Assembly (NCBI RefSeq): GCF_018304825.1
Contig: NZ_CP072648.1
Span: 2,587,501 to 2,651,500 of the forward strand
DNA length: 64,000 nt
Direction of reading: 5' to 3'
Origin: Chloracidobacterium validum
GTDB taxonomy: Bacteria > Acidobacteriota > Blastocatellia > Chloracidobacteriales > Chloracidobacteriaceae
In this document: positions 44,112-54,255 of the stretch, in pieces
How the letters are laid out: each line of letters begins with the position of its first letter
How positions within the stretch are numbered: the stretch's first letter is position 1
Notes under the pieces: model-generated
What the model saw: the letters and a program-made list of their open reading frames with translations, nothing else
Told to the model about the DNA's origin: nothing
Databases searched by the model: none
Program-made: the position numbers and the translations under genes

Positions 44112-46412
44112 ATGGCTTCCGCACCTGAACCGACACAAGAGCTTGTCATTACCCCTGAACTCCTCGCCCTCCACCGCCTGACCACCGAAGAGTACGCCAC
44201 CATCCGCCAGCTTCTCGGGCGGACACCAACGCTCGTCGAGTTAGGGGTTTTTTCCGTCATGTGGTCGGAACACTGCTCCTACAAGTCCTCGCGTCTGTAC
44301 CTCAAGACATTACCCACCACCGGGCCGCGCGTCGTCCAGGGTCCGGGCGAAAACGCCGGCATCCTCGACATTGGCGATGGGTGGTGTATTGCCTTCAAAA
44401 TCGAGTCCCACAACCACCCATCCTTCATCGAACCCTTTCAAGGCGCGGCCACGGGCGTGGGTGGGATCCTCCGGGATGTCTTCACGATGGGGGCGCGTCC
44501 CGTCGCCCTACTCAACTCCCTCCGCTTTGGCTTCCTTGATGCGCCCCAGTCCGGCGCACGCAATCGGGCGCTCCTGGATGGCGTCGTGCGCGGCATTGCT
44601 CACTACGGTAACGCCTTCGGATGCCCAACCATCGGTGGCGAGCTGTACTTTGAGGATTGTTACACGCTGAACCCGCTGGTGAATGCCTTTGCTTTGGGCC
44701 TCGTCCGCTACGATCAGATTTTTTTGGGCAAGGCGACTGGGATCGGCAACCCGGTCATGTACGTTGGCGCGAAAACCGGACGCGACGGCATTCATGGCGC
44801 CACCATGGCTTCGGCTGAGTTTGACGACAACGCGCTGGCCAGACGCCCAACGGTTCAAGTCGGTGACCCATTCTGTGAGAAGCTCCTACTCGAAGCCTGC
44901 CTGGAAGCCATGCGCGCTGGCTGTATCGTGGGCATCCAGGACATGGGCGCCGCCGGGCTGACCTCATCGAGTTGTGAGATGGGCGCACGCGCCGGAACCG
45001 GCATTGACTTGGAACTGTCGCTCGTTCCGCAGCGCGAAGCCGGCATGACGCCCTACGAAATCATGCTGTCCGAATCGCAGGAGCGCATGCTGCTGGTCGC
45101 CGACAGTGGGCGGGAACGCGAAGTGCAGGAAATTTTTGCCAAGTGGGGACTCTCGGCCGTTGTCGTGGGGCGCGTCACGGATACCCAACGGCTGCGCGTG
45201 TATCATCACGGTCAACTGGCAGCCGACATTCCCAATCGCTTTCTGACCGATGACGCGCCGCGTTATGAGCGCCCGGCCGCGCCGCCTTCCGACTGGATTG
45301 CCGATGACGCCACCCGGACAGCCGCGCGCGAAGCCGAGTTGAATCAGGCCTTTCCGCTTGCAGCGCGGCAAGTTTCAGAACCTCAGCTCAAGCATGACCT
45401 ACGGCGGCTGCTCGGCTCGCCGAACCTGGCCTCCCGGCACAGCATCTACCGGCAGTACGACTACATGGTTCGCACCAACACCATCGTGCTGCCGGGGGCG
45501 GATGCCGCCGTCATTCGCATCAAGGAAACGCGCAAGGCGGTCGCCATGACGCTCGATGGCAACGGACGCTACGTAGCGCTGGAGCCACGTCGAGGCGCAG
45601 CCCTTGCCGTTGCCGAAGCCTGCCGCAACCTCGTTGCTGTCGGTGCCGAGCCGATTGGTTTGACAAACTGCCTCAACTTTGCCTCACCCGAACGCCCGGA
45701 AGTCATGTGGCAGCTCCGTGAAGCCATTGCTGGGATGGGCGAGGCGGCGCGCGCCTTTGAAACGCCCATTGTGAGCGGCAATGTCAGCCTCTACAACGAG
45801 ACCGAAGGCCGGGGCGTTTTCCCGACCCCAGTCATCGGAGCGGTTGGGTTGATTGAAGATGCCCGCACCGTCATTTCACCCCGCACCCTGACTGAAGGCG
45901 AGGCGGTGTATCTGCTCGGCACGACGGACGAAGACCTGGGCGGCACGGAATACATCCGTCAGCGATTCGGTATCGTGGTCGGGCCCTTGCCCAAGCTCGA
46001 CCTCAGCGCCGAGCGGCAGCTTCAGCAGTGCATCCTAGAGGGGGCGCGGCGGCGGCTGTGGACGGCCGCACACGACTGCTCGGACGGAGGCTTACTGGTG
46101 GCACTGGCCGAGCTGTGCTTTTCAGCCCACGGCAAGACGATGTCCGGCCTGGACCTGGAGCTTTCAACGCTCCCCCCGACCCTATCCCACACCGCACTTT
46201 TGTTTGGCGAGACGCCAGGGAGGATGATCGTCGTGGTCGCGGCGCACCAACGAGACGCGGTGGAGGCGCTGTGCAGCGATTATCACGTTCCCTGCCAGCC
46301 CCTTGGCGTCGTTCGCGGAAACCGGCTCAAACTCCGGCTCGACGGAGAAATCGTTCTCGATGAGCCGGTCGCTGAACTAGAGCAAATCTGGCGGACAGCC
46401 CTTTGTTTTTAG
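44112..46412 (+). CDS. purL: Phosphoribosylformylglycinamidine synthase subunit PurL
   Basis: The 766-residue protein is the small-type PurL that converts FGAR to FGAM in purine synthesis with PurS and PurQ. Motifs include [34 protein letters not shown] and [15 protein letters not shown]. Length (about 740-770) fits the three-subunit version. ATG 44112 is used, with an earlier in-frame TTG at 44094. purS and purQ are not next to it. Confidence 0.94.
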   Translation: MASAPEPTQELVITPELLALHRLTTEEYATIRQLLGRTPTLVELGVFSVMWSEHCSYKSSRLYLKTLPTTGPRVVQGPGENAGILDIGDGWCIAFKIESHNHPSFIEPFQGAATGVGGILRDVFTMGARPVALLNSLRFGFLDAPQSGARNRALLDGVVRGIAHYGNAFGCPTIGGELYFEDCYTLNPLVNAFALGLVRYDQIFLGKATGIGNPVMYVGAKTGRDGIHGATMASAEFDDNALARRPTVQVGDPFCEKLLLEACLEAMRAGCIVGIQDMGAAGLTSSSCEMGARAGTGIDLELSLVPQREAGMTPYEIMLSESQERMLLVADSGREREVQEIFAKWGLSAVVVGRVTDTQRLRVYHHGQLAADIPNRFLTDDAPRYERPAAPPSDWIADDATRTAAREAELNQAFPLAARQVSEPQLKHDLRRLLGSPNLASRHSIYRQYDYMVRTNTIVLPGADAAVIRIKETRKAVAMTLDGNGRYVALEPRRGAALAVAEACRNLVAVGAEPIGLTNCLNFASPERPEVMWQLREAIAGMGEAARAFETPIVSGNVSLYNETEGRGVFPTPVIGAVGLIEDARTVISPRTLTEGEAVYLLGTTDEDLGGTEYIRQRFGIVVGPLPKLDLSAERQLQQCILEGARRRLWTAAHDCSDGGLLVALAELCFSAHGKTMSGLDLELSTLPPTLSHTALLFGETPGRMIVVVAAHQRDAVEALCSDYHVPCQPLGVVRGNRLKLRLDGEIVLDEPVAELEQIWRTALCF

Positions 46413-46439
46413 GCTTTATCCGCACCGGGCGCTTCAGCG

Positions 46440-49172
46440 CTAACCGGTACTTTTCAAGCCACTCGAAATGGCATTGACCGTCAGGAGCAAGTCCACCAGG
46501 AGCGATTCACTTTGGGCATCGTCCGGCAAGCTGCGCGCCGCGCGCCAGGCAGCGAGCAGTTCGATTTGCCGCTGGTGAAGGGCGGTTAGCCCGGCCCGCC
46601 GAAGCTGCATGCTGAGTGCCGTTCGCTGTCGCCGTTCTGTCAGCGGCGCGCCAAAGACCTGTTCAATCCACCGGCGCGTCCGCTCGAATTCCGCCAGAAC
46701 CAAATCCAGCACGGACGCCCGGACGGTCGCATCGGGAACAAGCTCGGCATAGGCCCGCATCCACGCGGCATCCGCCAGCAGGAGTTGACTGCCGGCATTC
46801 ATCAGCAGCAGCCGCGTTGGATACCACCGCATGGCGGCGTGGCAAAGTTGGGCAAACGCTTCTGGATGGTGGGTCGCCAAATCATCAAGCGCAGTGCCAA
46901 GGCCATACCATCCCGAAAGGAAGAAACGCGCTTGGCTCCAACTGAACACCCACGGAATGGCGCGGAGGTCGGCGAGCGTTCGCTTCCCGGTTCGCCGGGC
47001 CGGCCGCGAACCAATCCGGCTGGCCTCGATGGCGTCAATCGGCGTGGCGTGGGCAAAAAACTCCAGAAAACCCGGCGTTTGAATGAGCATTCGGTAGGCC
47101 TGAACACTGGCTTCGGAAAGTCTATCCAGCGTCGGTTCAAGTGGGTGGGGTTGTTCCCCGGACTGCCGCGCCAGCGCATAGGTTTCCAGCAGGCCGGCGG
47201 TGAGCAACTCAAGTTCATAGGTCGCCGTGATGAGGTTGGCGTACTTTTGCGAGATGGTCTCGCCTTGTTCGGTGAGACGCAAGCGGCCTGAGACGGCTTT
47301 GGGTGGGAGCGCATTGAGGAAGCGATGCGTCGGTCCGGCGCCGCGGCTCGGCGTCCCACCGCGTCCGTGAAAAAAGCGGAGCGCAACCCCGCGCGTCTCC
47401 GCCACGGCAGCCAGCGCCTGCTGGGCGCGGTACAATCCCCAGAAGCTGGCCACTGACCCGGCGTCTTTGTTGCTATCGCTGTAGCCAATCATGACCTGTT
47501 GCACGGGCGGTTGTCCGGCGCTCTGCCGCCAGGCAAGGCTGCGGCGCGTCATTGCGTGATCCAGAAAGCTCGCCAAGATAGATGGACTGCGCTTCAAATC
47601 ATCGAGCGTCTCAAACAACGGCACAACCGGCAGTGGACAAACCAGCCCGTCCGGGGTCAGCACGGCCAGTCCGGCTTCGCGGGCGAGTCCGTAAACGGCC
47701 AGCAAGTCAGATGTGGCGCGTGTCATGCTCACAATCAACGCGCCAAGCCCAGCCCAACCATACCGCTGACCATGTTCGGCGAGGACTCGGAGCGCGCCGA
47801 CGACCCGTTCAGCAGCATCGCCCAACGGTGCGCCCGGCACGGCGAACGGCCGCGCGCGTTTGAGTTCGTCATCCCAGAAGGCACAGCGGCGCGCCTCATC
47901 CCAGGCGGTATAGTCGGCTTCCACGCCGGCCGCCTGAAGCAACTCCGCCACGGCTTGTTCGTGCATGGCGCTGTTTTGCCGTACGTCCAAAACGGCCAGG
48001 TGGAAGCCAAAGGTTTCGACCAGCCGCAGGAGCGGCCACACGTCGGTTTCACACAGGCGCCGGGCTTCAACGGCCCGAAGCGCGGCTCCCAGCAAGCGCA
48101 GGTCAGTCGCCAAGGCTTCCGCCGTCGCATAGGTTTGCTGTGCTGCGCCATCTGGCAAGCGCGCCAAGATGACATTGACCGCCTGCCGCCACGATTCATA
48201 GGGATTGCGCGCCAATGCCGCCTGAAGCGCCGGGTCCTGGCTGGCTTGGGCGGCTGCTAGGTAGGCCGTCAACGTCGGCGGCGGGGACTGGCGGCGGTCG
48301 GACAGGCTGATGCGGGACGCCAACTCGCGCAGCCGGACGCGAAGCAGTTCCAACGCTGCCTGCCGGAGCGTCAGGAGCGCCTCACGGGTCGTTTCAGGCG
48401 TGACGAGAGGATGGCCATCACGGTCGCCGCCAATCCAGGTGCCAAATGTGATGCGCGGGAGTCCCCCCGGCCAAGCTAGACGGGCGCCAGTATCCAGCCC
48501 CAGCTCGTCCCAGGCATCGAGCAAACGGCGGTCAAGCCAGCCGATAGCTTCCGGCAATGTCGTCGTCAGGTAATGCAGGACGTTGCGCAGCTCATCGGCA
48601 ACCGTTGGCTTTTCAAGGTAGATTTCGCCGGTACGCCACAGGCGTTCCAGTTCACGCTTGATGTCATCTCGAATGGCGCGGCGTTCGTTGGGCGTCCAAA
48701 CGGAATTTTCAAGCTTGACCAGCAGCAGGTAAAGCCGCCGGTGATGTTCGAGAACCGTCGCTCGTTTAGCCTCGGTTGGGTGCGCCGTGAGTACCGGCTC
48801 GACGTGAATCTGAGGCAAGAGGGCCGCGATGTCAGCCGGCGCGATTCCCTGCGCGTCCAGCTTGCGCAGCACCGCACCCCAGAGGCCCGGCTCGGCCGCG
48901 CAACCGGCACTGGCTTCGAGCGCCCGCCGATTTTGGGCAGCGGCGTTTTCCTCGGCCATGTTGAGCAACTGAAAGACAATCGAGCAGGCCTGAACAAAGC
49001 GCTCGTGGCCGGCAGCTCCTGGGGACTGCGTTTCATCTACGGGCAAGTCACGCGCTAACTCGGCCGCGCCGGTTTCAGCCAGCACCTCCCGAAAACACTG
49101 GATAAGAAACCGGAAGTCGCGCTCGGCACGCGCTAAATCGGCCAGCCCGGATGAAGCGATAGGGACGGTCAT
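46440..49172 (-). CDS. ppc: Phosphoenolpyruvate carboxylase
   Basis: The 910-residue enzyme adds bicarbonate to phosphoenolpyruvate to make oxaloacetate for the TCA cycle. Motifs are VLTAHPTEAKR (catalytic His), FHGRGGTPSRGAGP (catalytic Arg loop), GYSDSNKDAG (Lys), LRAIPWVFSWSQ and the C-terminal NAISSGLKSTG, which stands in for the usual NGIAAGxRNTG tail. The length suits bacterial Ppc. ATG 49172 starts at the family start; an upstream ATG at 49217 would add 15 weakly supported residues. The gene is convergent with purL, with 27 bases between. Confidence 0.94.
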   Translation of the reverse strand: MTVPIASSGLADLARAERDFRFLIQCFREVLAETGAAELARDLPVDETQSPGAAGHERFVQACSIVFQLLNMAEENAAAQNRRALEASAGCAAEPGLWGAVLRKLDAQGIAPADIAALLPQIHVEPVLTAHPTEAKRATVLEHHRRLYLLLVKLENSVWTPNERRAIRDDIKRELERLWRTGEIYLEKPTVADELRNVLHYLTTTLPEAIGWLDRRLLDAWDELGLDTGARLAWPGGLPRITFGTWIGGDRDGHPLVTPETTREALLTLRQAALELLRVRLRELASRISLSDRRQSPPPTLTAYLAAAQASQDPALQAALARNPYESWRQAVNVILARLPDGAAQQTYATAEALATDLRLLGAALRAVEARRLCETDVWPLLRLVETFGFHLAVLDVRQNSAMHEQAVAELLQAAGVEADYTAWDEARRCAFWDDELKRARPFAVPGAPLGDAAERVVGALRVLAEHGQRYGWAGLGALIVSMTRATSDLLAVYGLAREAGLAVLTPDGLVCPLPVVPLFETLDDLKRSPSILASFLDHAMTRRSLAWRQSAGQPPVQQVMIGYSDSNKDAGSVASFWGLYRAQQALAAVAETRGVALRFFHGRGGTPSRGAGPTHRFLNALPPKAVSGRLRLTEQGETISQKYANLITATYELELLTAGLLETYALARQSGEQPHPLEPTLDRLSEASVQAYRMLIQTPGFLEFFAHATPIDAIEASRIGSRPARRTGKRTLADLRAIPWVFSWSQARFFLSGWYGLGTALDDLATHHPEAFAQLCHAAMRWYPTRLLLMNAGSQLLLADAAWMRAYAELVPDATVRASVLDLVLAEFERTRRWIEQVFGAPLTERRQRTALSMQLRRAGLTALHQRQIELLAAWRAARSLPDDAQSESLLVDLLLTVNAISSGLKSTG

Positions 49173-49372
49173 GGCGTACGCGGTTATCCTTTCCCAGTGC
49201 GTCAGAAGGGCGGGCAAGCCACCACCAGACTATGACCAGTTTACATGCAGGTATGTTTCCAGAGTGTGTATCCAGCACCGGCAAGCTGCTAGGTGGCTGC
49301 CACCACCAACCGGCGACCGGTCTTCTATCTCGCTTGACTAGCTACCAACTGTCAGGGCCATCCAGGCGATAG

Positions 49373-49564
49373 TCAGGGTTCTGGCCCATCTGGCGGAACG
49401 GGTGTGCCATCCGACGGCGGCGTAGTGTCCGCAGCCGGTATGGCGTACTGCTCAGTCAGCCAGTTGCCCAGATCACGCAGTTGGCAGGACTCAGAGCAAA
49501 ATGGGCGGGTCGGATTGCCAGTCCAAGCCGTTTCAGCGCCACAGATTGGACAGCGAATAGACAT
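49373..49564 (-). CDS. yacG: DNA gyrase inhibitor YacG
   Basis: The 63-residue protein has the YacG zinc motif: CPICG at its start and FCSESCQLRDLGNWL further on, giving Cys-x2-Cys and Cys-x3-Cys. E. coli YacG binds gyrase and blocks its DNA binding. The Pro-rich tail (PPSDGTPVPPDGPEP) is not conserved. ATG 49564 is used. It lies alone between ppc and the next hypothetical gene. Confidence 0.85.
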   Translation of the reverse strand: MSIRCPICGAETAWTGNPTRPFCSESCQLRDLGNWLTEQYAIPAADTTPPSDGTPVPPDGPEP

Positions 49565-49765
49565 ATCACCATCAACCTCCTTCAAACCTGCAATCAACCA
49601 TGCAACCGGTCACCAGACAGGCAGTTCCCAGCTTGTAGGGCAACGATTTCGGGAGAAAAGTTCAGAGCGTTCTGGACATGCCTTCAACTCGCATGGGAAG
49701 ATACCACTTCGCGCTTTGAAAAGCGCGACATCTTACACAAAACAGGTTGGATTGCGTTTTACCCT

Positions 49766-49987
49766 ATGTCGGAAGTAGCTCAGTCGGAAATTAGCCCAGA
49801 GCAGAAAACCTATAGCGCCGTTGAGAAAAATGGCGTCGTCACAGCCATTTGGGAAATGGTTGGCAACAAGCACCTGCGAACCATTGATCCGCGCAGCCGC
49901 GAAGGGAAGGCGTTGCTGGCACATTACCAGTCACAGAAGGAAGAAGACGCGCAAGAAAATGCGGCAAGCGTGGCAACCAGCGCTTAG
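49766..49987 (+). CDS. Hypothetical protein, 73 residues
   Basis: I do not recognise it. The sequence is polar and helical, beginning MSEVAQSEISPEQKTYSAVE, with a small beta-like centre (GVVTAIWEMVGNKHL) and an acidic tail. There are no cysteines, signal or membrane helix. No strong ribosome site is visible, and the frame opens upstream for some distance. It stands alone between two leftward genes, so it needs its own promoter; a chance frame is possible. Confidence 0.45.
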   Translation: MSEVAQSEISPEQKTYSAVEKNGVVTAIWEMVGNKHLRTIDPRSREGKALLAHYQSQKEEDAQENAASVATSA

Positions 49988-50067
49988 GCTGCCTGTCCCA
50001 CAAGCCTGCTACCGTGAGGTTAGCAGTTGGTGACTTGCCCTGCCCGGTGGGTTCGAGCGGCGGGGCG

Positions 50068-50574
50068 TTAAGCGTCACTGCGAAGCGTCAAGTTGTGCGT
50101 CTTCTCACGCTCCAAGTTTGATAGCAGGTACTGCTTGTCTTTGACCAAGTCGGCAAAGTTTGTCACGGCCATTTCAAAGTTGTGGCCGTGCTTGATGGCA
50201 TCCTTGGGGCAGGCTTCGACGCAGTAGCCACACAAAATGCATCGCCCGTAGTCAATGTTGTAAACGCGGGCGTAGCGGTTCTCCATGCCCGGACGCTCTT
50301 CGTAGGGGCGCAGGTCTTCATCCGCTTCGATGTAGATGGCATCCGCCGGACACGCGGCCGAGCAGAGAAAACAGGCAACGCACCGCTCCTTGCCGTTCTC
50401 ATCACGCGCCAAGTAGTGCTCACCCCGAAAGCGGGGGTAAAGCTCCACCGGCACGTCCGGGTACTGGCGAGTGAGTTTCCGCTTCGGAATGTAGCCCAAC
50501 GTGACCGCCATCCCCTGGGCAATGGCGCGAACGGTTTTAGCGGCGTCAAAGATTTCAGACAAAATGGAAGACAT
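50068..50574 (-). CDS. nuoI: NADH-quinone oxidoreductase subunit I
   Basis: The 168-residue protein carries two [4Fe-4S] motifs: CVACFLCSAACP and CILCGYCVEACP. The N-terminal helical segment and FRGEHYLARDENGKERC fit NuoI, which passes electrons within complex I at the inner membrane. Length matches. No other nuo gene is near it, so it is split off from any main operon. The start ATG 50574 is preferred, since the upstream open frame has no family match. Confidence 0.9.
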   Translation of the reverse strand: MSSILSEIFDAAKTVRAIAQGMAVTLGYIPKRKLTRQYPDVPVELYPRFRGEHYLARDENGKERCVACFLCSAACPADAIYIEADEDLRPYEERPGMENRYARVYNIDYGRCILCGYCVEACPKDAIKHGHNFEMAVTNFADLVKDKQYLLSNLEREKTHNLTLRSDA

Positions 50575-50714
50575 CGGCGGCGCTCCTTGATGCGTGGGCA
50601 AAAAAGATAGCGTAACAACCCAACCATGCCCAGCTTGTCTGGTCGTCTCAAGACCTGCTGGCGGATGACCGGCGAAAACCACACAGCTCAACAAAACGCC
50701 CAGGCGATAGATGA

Positions 50715-51320
50715 CTACTTCGTTAGCTTGCCAACCAACGCCTGGATAGCGCGGGCGCGGTGGCTGTAGGTCGCTTTTTCCGCCAGGGTCATCTCGGCAA
50801 AGGTGCGCATCTCCCCCGCCGGGATGAAAACCGGGTCGTAGCCAAACCCGGCGCGACCGCGTGGAGCATCGGTTAGCGTGCCGCGACAAACACCGGTAAA
50901 ACAACTTTCCTCGGTGTCTGTAACCAGCGCCAGGACGCAAACGAACTGTGCCGTCCGTTGGTCGGGTGGCACAGCGCGCAGCGCGGTCAGGAGCTTGGCA
51001 ATGTTTTCCGCGTCGGTCGCTTGCTCACCAGCATACCGGGCCGAGTACACGCCGGGCGCGCCGCCAAGCGCATCCACCGACAAGCCCGAATCATCCGCCA
51101 GCACCCATCCACCAGTCGCCGCATGAACGGCGCGCGCTTTGATGAGCGCGTTGTCCTGAAAGGTCACACCAGTTTCAGCCATCGGCGGAAGCGCGGGGAA
51201 CGTGTCGAGACCAACTACACCGTTCGCAACCCCGTTCAGCAGTTGGCGAAACTCGCGCAGCTTGCCAGCGTTTCGAGTCGCCACAATGAGCGCGGGAAAA
51301 ACCGGACCGGAAGCTTTCAT
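50715..51320 (-). CDS. rdgB: XTP/dITP pyrophosphatase (RdgB/HAM1)
   Basis: The 201-residue protein hydrolyses non-canonical purine nucleotides (dITP, XTP) so that they are not put into nucleic acids. It begins LIVATRNAGKLREFRQLL, with DDSGLSVDALGGAPGVYSARYAG in the middle and GRAGFGYDPVFIPAG near the end. All motifs of the HAM1 fold are there, and the length is normal. It is upstream of nuoI, with a 140-base gap. Confidence 0.94.
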   Translation of the reverse strand: MKASGPVFPALIVATRNAGKLREFRQLLNGVANGVVGLDTFPALPPMAETGVTFQDNALIKARAVHAATGGWVLADDSGLSVDALGGAPGVYSARYAGEQATDAENIAKLLTALRAVPPDQRTAQFVCVLALVTDTEESCFTGVCRGTLTDAPRGRAGFGYDPVFIPAGEMRTFAEMTLAEKATYSHRARAIQALVGKLTK

Positions 51321-51637
51321 AAAGCCTGACCGTAGCCAACGTTCAGCTCTGTAGAGATAAAGCCGGAGAAAAACCGGACAACAAGGAAACCTGGAAGTGC
51401 CGGCTAGCGTCCATGCCCTTGGTGGAGGGGTGTTTGGCGCACGCGATCTTCGTCACAGAACACACAGATACACTTGTGTGAAACCAGTATCATTCTTGGA
51501 GACGCTCGCGCCTAAATAATTCCCGAAAGTAAGTTTGCCCGGACGAGGATGTAGCGTATTTTTACGAAGGCTGATGTAATTTACCCATCACGGTAACAAG
51601 AGCAAGTACTTTCCAGCCCCACCCGACCTACAAAGCC
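51321..51637 (+). promoter_or_regulatory. Divergent region upstream of rpoD, with a candidate promoter
   Basis: This 317-base gap separates rdgB (leftward) from rpoD (rightward). An extended -10, TG-A-TGTAAT at 51572-51580, lies about 57 bases before the rpoD start. No good -35 box is seen, as is usual for extended -10 promoters. A loose inverted repeat (ACACA and TGTGT) lies near 51461-51483. I see no gene. Confidence 0.35.
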
Positions 51638-53317
51638 ATGCGACTCGATCTCAAAGAAAATCTAATGGACGGCGACACCGACCCGACTGCCGGCGACGCC
51701 CTCCCAACCCTTGATCTTGAAAAATTTCTCGCGGAAATAGACTCCACGGCTTCGGAAGAAGATGACTTCATCCTAGATAGCGAAGCCGAGGATACCGAGG
51801 AAGCGGAAGAGGCGACCGAAGATGCCGAAAACGGCAACGCCGCCCCTCAGCCTGACCTATCAGCGTCTGAAAGTGACCGCTCACTGGACGCGATGACACT
51901 CTATTTGCGCGAGATGAGTAATGTCGCGCTCCTGACCCGTGAAGACGAGGTCAACATCGCCAAACGCATCGAGCGCGGACGCCTTCGCCTGTTCAAAGCT
52001 CATTCCCGGTCACTGATTGTGGCTGAATACTTGGAAGAACTCGCCGAACAACTCAAGGAACGCAAACTCGGTATTCGTCAGGTTATTGACACCTCTGACT
52101 CTGACGCCGAAGACATCACGCTTGAAAACGAAGAGCGTTACCTCGTGGAGACCATCGAGCGGTTTCAGGTCATTGCCCACGCGCTTGCCCATATCCGGGA
52201 GGAAGCCGCCAAGGTTGAAAAGGAACGCAAGCGCAGCCCGCGCAAGGCAGAGCAGCGGCGGCGGCTCATCCTGCGCAAGCGAGTCGAGCTATCACGGCTC
52301 ATCCGTGGCATTCTGTTTTCTGACCAAGTGCGACAAAGATTCAACAATCAAATTCGGCAGATTGTGCGGCAGATTCAAGATGCCGAGCACAAGATCAAAA
52401 AGGCTCAGGAGTCACTGACCAACAAACGACGCCGAGTGCGGGTAGATCAAGCCGAAGTCCAAGCCCAAATTGAGCAGGCGCAAAAAGTCATTGCCGACAT
52501 CGAGAAGCGCTATCTCGAACCAGCCAGCCGCATCAAAGACTCACTGTGGAAAATCTTTGCCGCAGCCCAGGAAGCTGAAAAAGCTCGGCGCGAGATGATC
52601 GAAGCCAACCTACGACTCGTGGTTTCGATTGCCAAAAACTACATCAATCGCTCCCGTGGGTTGCAGTTCTCGGACCTCATCCAGGAAGGCAACATCGGCT
52701 TGATGCGTGCCGTCGAGAAGTTTGACTACCGGCGCGGCTACAAGTTTTCCACCTACGCTACCTGGTGGATTCGCCAGGCGGTCACGCGCGCCATTGCCGA
52801 CCAAGGGCGCACGATTCGCGTTCCCGTCCACATGGTTGAAACCATCAACAAGATTGTGCGTACGGCTCGCCTGATGGTGCAGGAACTTGGGCGCGAACCG
52901 ACCCATGAGGAACTCGCTCAACGCACCGACTTGCCAGTTGTCAAGGTTCGGCAGGCGCTGAAAATTGCGCAGGAACCAATCAGCCTCGAAACCCCGATTG
53001 GTGACGATGGCGAGTCAAACCTGGGTAGCTTCATCGAAGACCGGAACAGCCTCAACCCAGCCGAAATGATCGTTGGCAAGGGGCTGCGCGAGGCCACGCT
53101 AGAGGTACTTGGAACGCTCACCCAACGCGAGGAGCAAATTCTCAAGATGCGCTTCGGGCTGGATGGTGACGGACAGGAGCGAACGCTGGAAGAAGTCGGA
53201 CGCCACTTCTCCGTGACCCGCGAGCGGATTCGCCAAATCGAGGCCAAGGCCCTGCGCAAGCTCCGTCATCCTTCGCGGAGTCGTAAGCTCAAAACCTTTT
53301 TTGACGACGGCCAGTAA
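51638..53317 (+). CDS. rpoD: RNA polymerase sigma factor RpoD
   Basis: The 559-residue housekeeping sigma-70 has a Glu/Asp-rich N-terminus (about 8-75), region 1.2 ([20 protein letters not shown]), a non-conserved insert (about 100-280) with coiled-coil character, region 2 ([20 protein letters not shown] and [14 protein letters not shown]), region 3 ([10 protein letters not shown]) and region 4 ([20 protein letters not shown]). The start may be ATG 51638 or ATG 51665; neither has a strong ribosome site. The conserved parts are exactly those of vegetative sigma factors. Confidence 0.95.
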   Translation: MRLDLKENLMDGDTDPTAGDALPTLDLEKFLAEIDSTASEEDDFILDSEAEDTEEAEEATEDAENGNAAPQPDLSASESDRSLDAMTLYLREMSNVALLTREDEVNIAKRIERGRLRLFKAHSRSLIVAEYLEELAEQLKERKLGIRQVIDTSDSDAEDITLENEERYLVETIERFQVIAHALAHIREEAAKVEKERKRSPRKAEQRRRLILRKRVELSRLIRGILFSDQVRQRFNNQIRQIVRQIQDAEHKIKKAQESLTNKRRRVRVDQAEVQAQIEQAQKVIADIEKRYLEPASRIKDSLWKIFAAAQEAEKARREMIEANLRLVVSIAKNYINRSRGLQFSDLIQEGNIGLMRAVEKFDYRRGYKFSTYATWWIRQAVTRAIADQGRTIRVPVHMVETINKIVRTARLMVQELGREPTHEELAQRTDLPVVKVRQALKIAQEPISLETPIGDDGESNLGSFIEDRNSLNPAEMIVGKGLREATLEVLGTLTQREEQILKMRFGLDGDGQERTLEEVGRHFSVTRERIRQIEAKALRKLRHPSRSRKLKTFFDDGQ

Positions 53318-53322
53318 CCGGG

Positions 53323-53362
53323 CGTCACGGGAACGCGCCGGCACCACGCGCGTTCCCCGACG
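53323..53362. terminator. Strong hairpin after rpoD
   Basis: GGGAACGCG at 53329-53337 pairs with CGCGTTCCC at 53349-53357 (9 bp), extended by CGTC and GACG across a small internal loop. It lies just past the rpoD stop. There is no T-tract, so the transcription stop would not be the standard kind. Confidence 0.45.
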
Positions 53363-53434
53363 TGGCTCACAAGGGGAGCTGCTGCCATTGGTGACTTGCC
53401 AAGCGACGGCTGTGGACGGCAGCATCACCCGATC

Positions 53435-54250
53435 ATGCGTCTTGATAACCAACTCATCATCGAAACCCCAGAGCGCGTGGAGCTACGGTTTGCGCTGGCC
53501 AACATTGGCAGCCGCTTCTTCGCCGCCCTGATTGACCACCTGCTCCAACTCGTGGTGCTGCTTTTACTCCTGGTTTCGGTCAATACACTCCGCGTCTTCG
53601 TGGAACAACTTGAGTTAATTCGCGCCGTTGGGTTGAGTCGTTCCATCGAGTTATGGCTGCTCGCACTGTTCGTCCTGGTGTCATTCGTCATTCACTTTGG
53701 GTACTTTGCAGTCTTTGAAGCCTGGTGGAACGGTCAAACGCCAGGCAAGCGATGGCTGCGGCTTCGAGTCATTCGGATTGACGGACGGCCGATTGGCTTC
53801 TTTGAAGCGCTCGTTAGAAACGTCCTCCGCAGCATAGACTTTCTGCCGAGTGGCTACGCTCTCGGCGTCATGAGCATCATGCTTCACCGCGAAGCGCGCC
53901 GATTGGGCGACTTGGTCGCCGGAACCGTCGTGGTCAAGGAACGTCTGGGAACGACGCCCAGCCTGGAGCACGTGCTGAGGTCTCACGCCGCCGATATTCA
54001 ACTTCGCCCACAAGCAACCGCCTATGACGTTGGAAACATCCGCGCCCTGACAACGGACGACGTGGCAGCGGTTGAACGCTTTCTGCTGCGTCGGTCAACC
54101 CTGCCCGAAAAGCTGCGCCCCTGGATAGCGACCCGGATTGCTGATTCGCTCAGTCGTCGGCTTGGCGTCTCGCCACCACCGACCCCAGAATCCTTCCTCG
54201 AAGCTGTGGACCAGCAGTACCGGGCACAAGCGAAGTACCTTGTGGACTAG
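53435..54250 (+). CDS. RDD-family membrane protein
   Basis: The 271-residue protein has an RDD domain. Helices are at about 25-50 (FFAALIDHLLQLVVLLLLLV), 70-95 and 125-150; the Arg and Asp pair occurs in the helix with ALIDH and in RLGDLVAGTVVV near 166-177. The N-terminal segment IIETPERVELRFALANIGSR is the usual RDD lead. Function is unknown; RDD proteins may be transporters or scaffolds. The C-terminal 90 residues are soluble. The rhomboid gene follows after 5 bases, so the two are a pair. Confidence 0.85.
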   Translation: MRLDNQLIIETPERVELRFALANIGSRFFAALIDHLLQLVVLLLLLVSVNTLRVFVEQLELIRAVGLSRSIELWLLALFVLVSFVIHFGYFAVFEAWWNGQTPGKRWLRLRVIRIDGRPIGFFEALVRNVLRSIDFLPSGYALGVMSIMLHREARRLGDLVAGTVVVKERLGTTPSLEHVLRSHAADIQLRPQATAYDVGNIRALTTDDVAAVERFLLRRSTLPEKLRPWIATRIADSLSRRLGVSPPPTPESFLEAVDQQYRAQAKYLVD

Positions 54251-54255
54251 GACCT

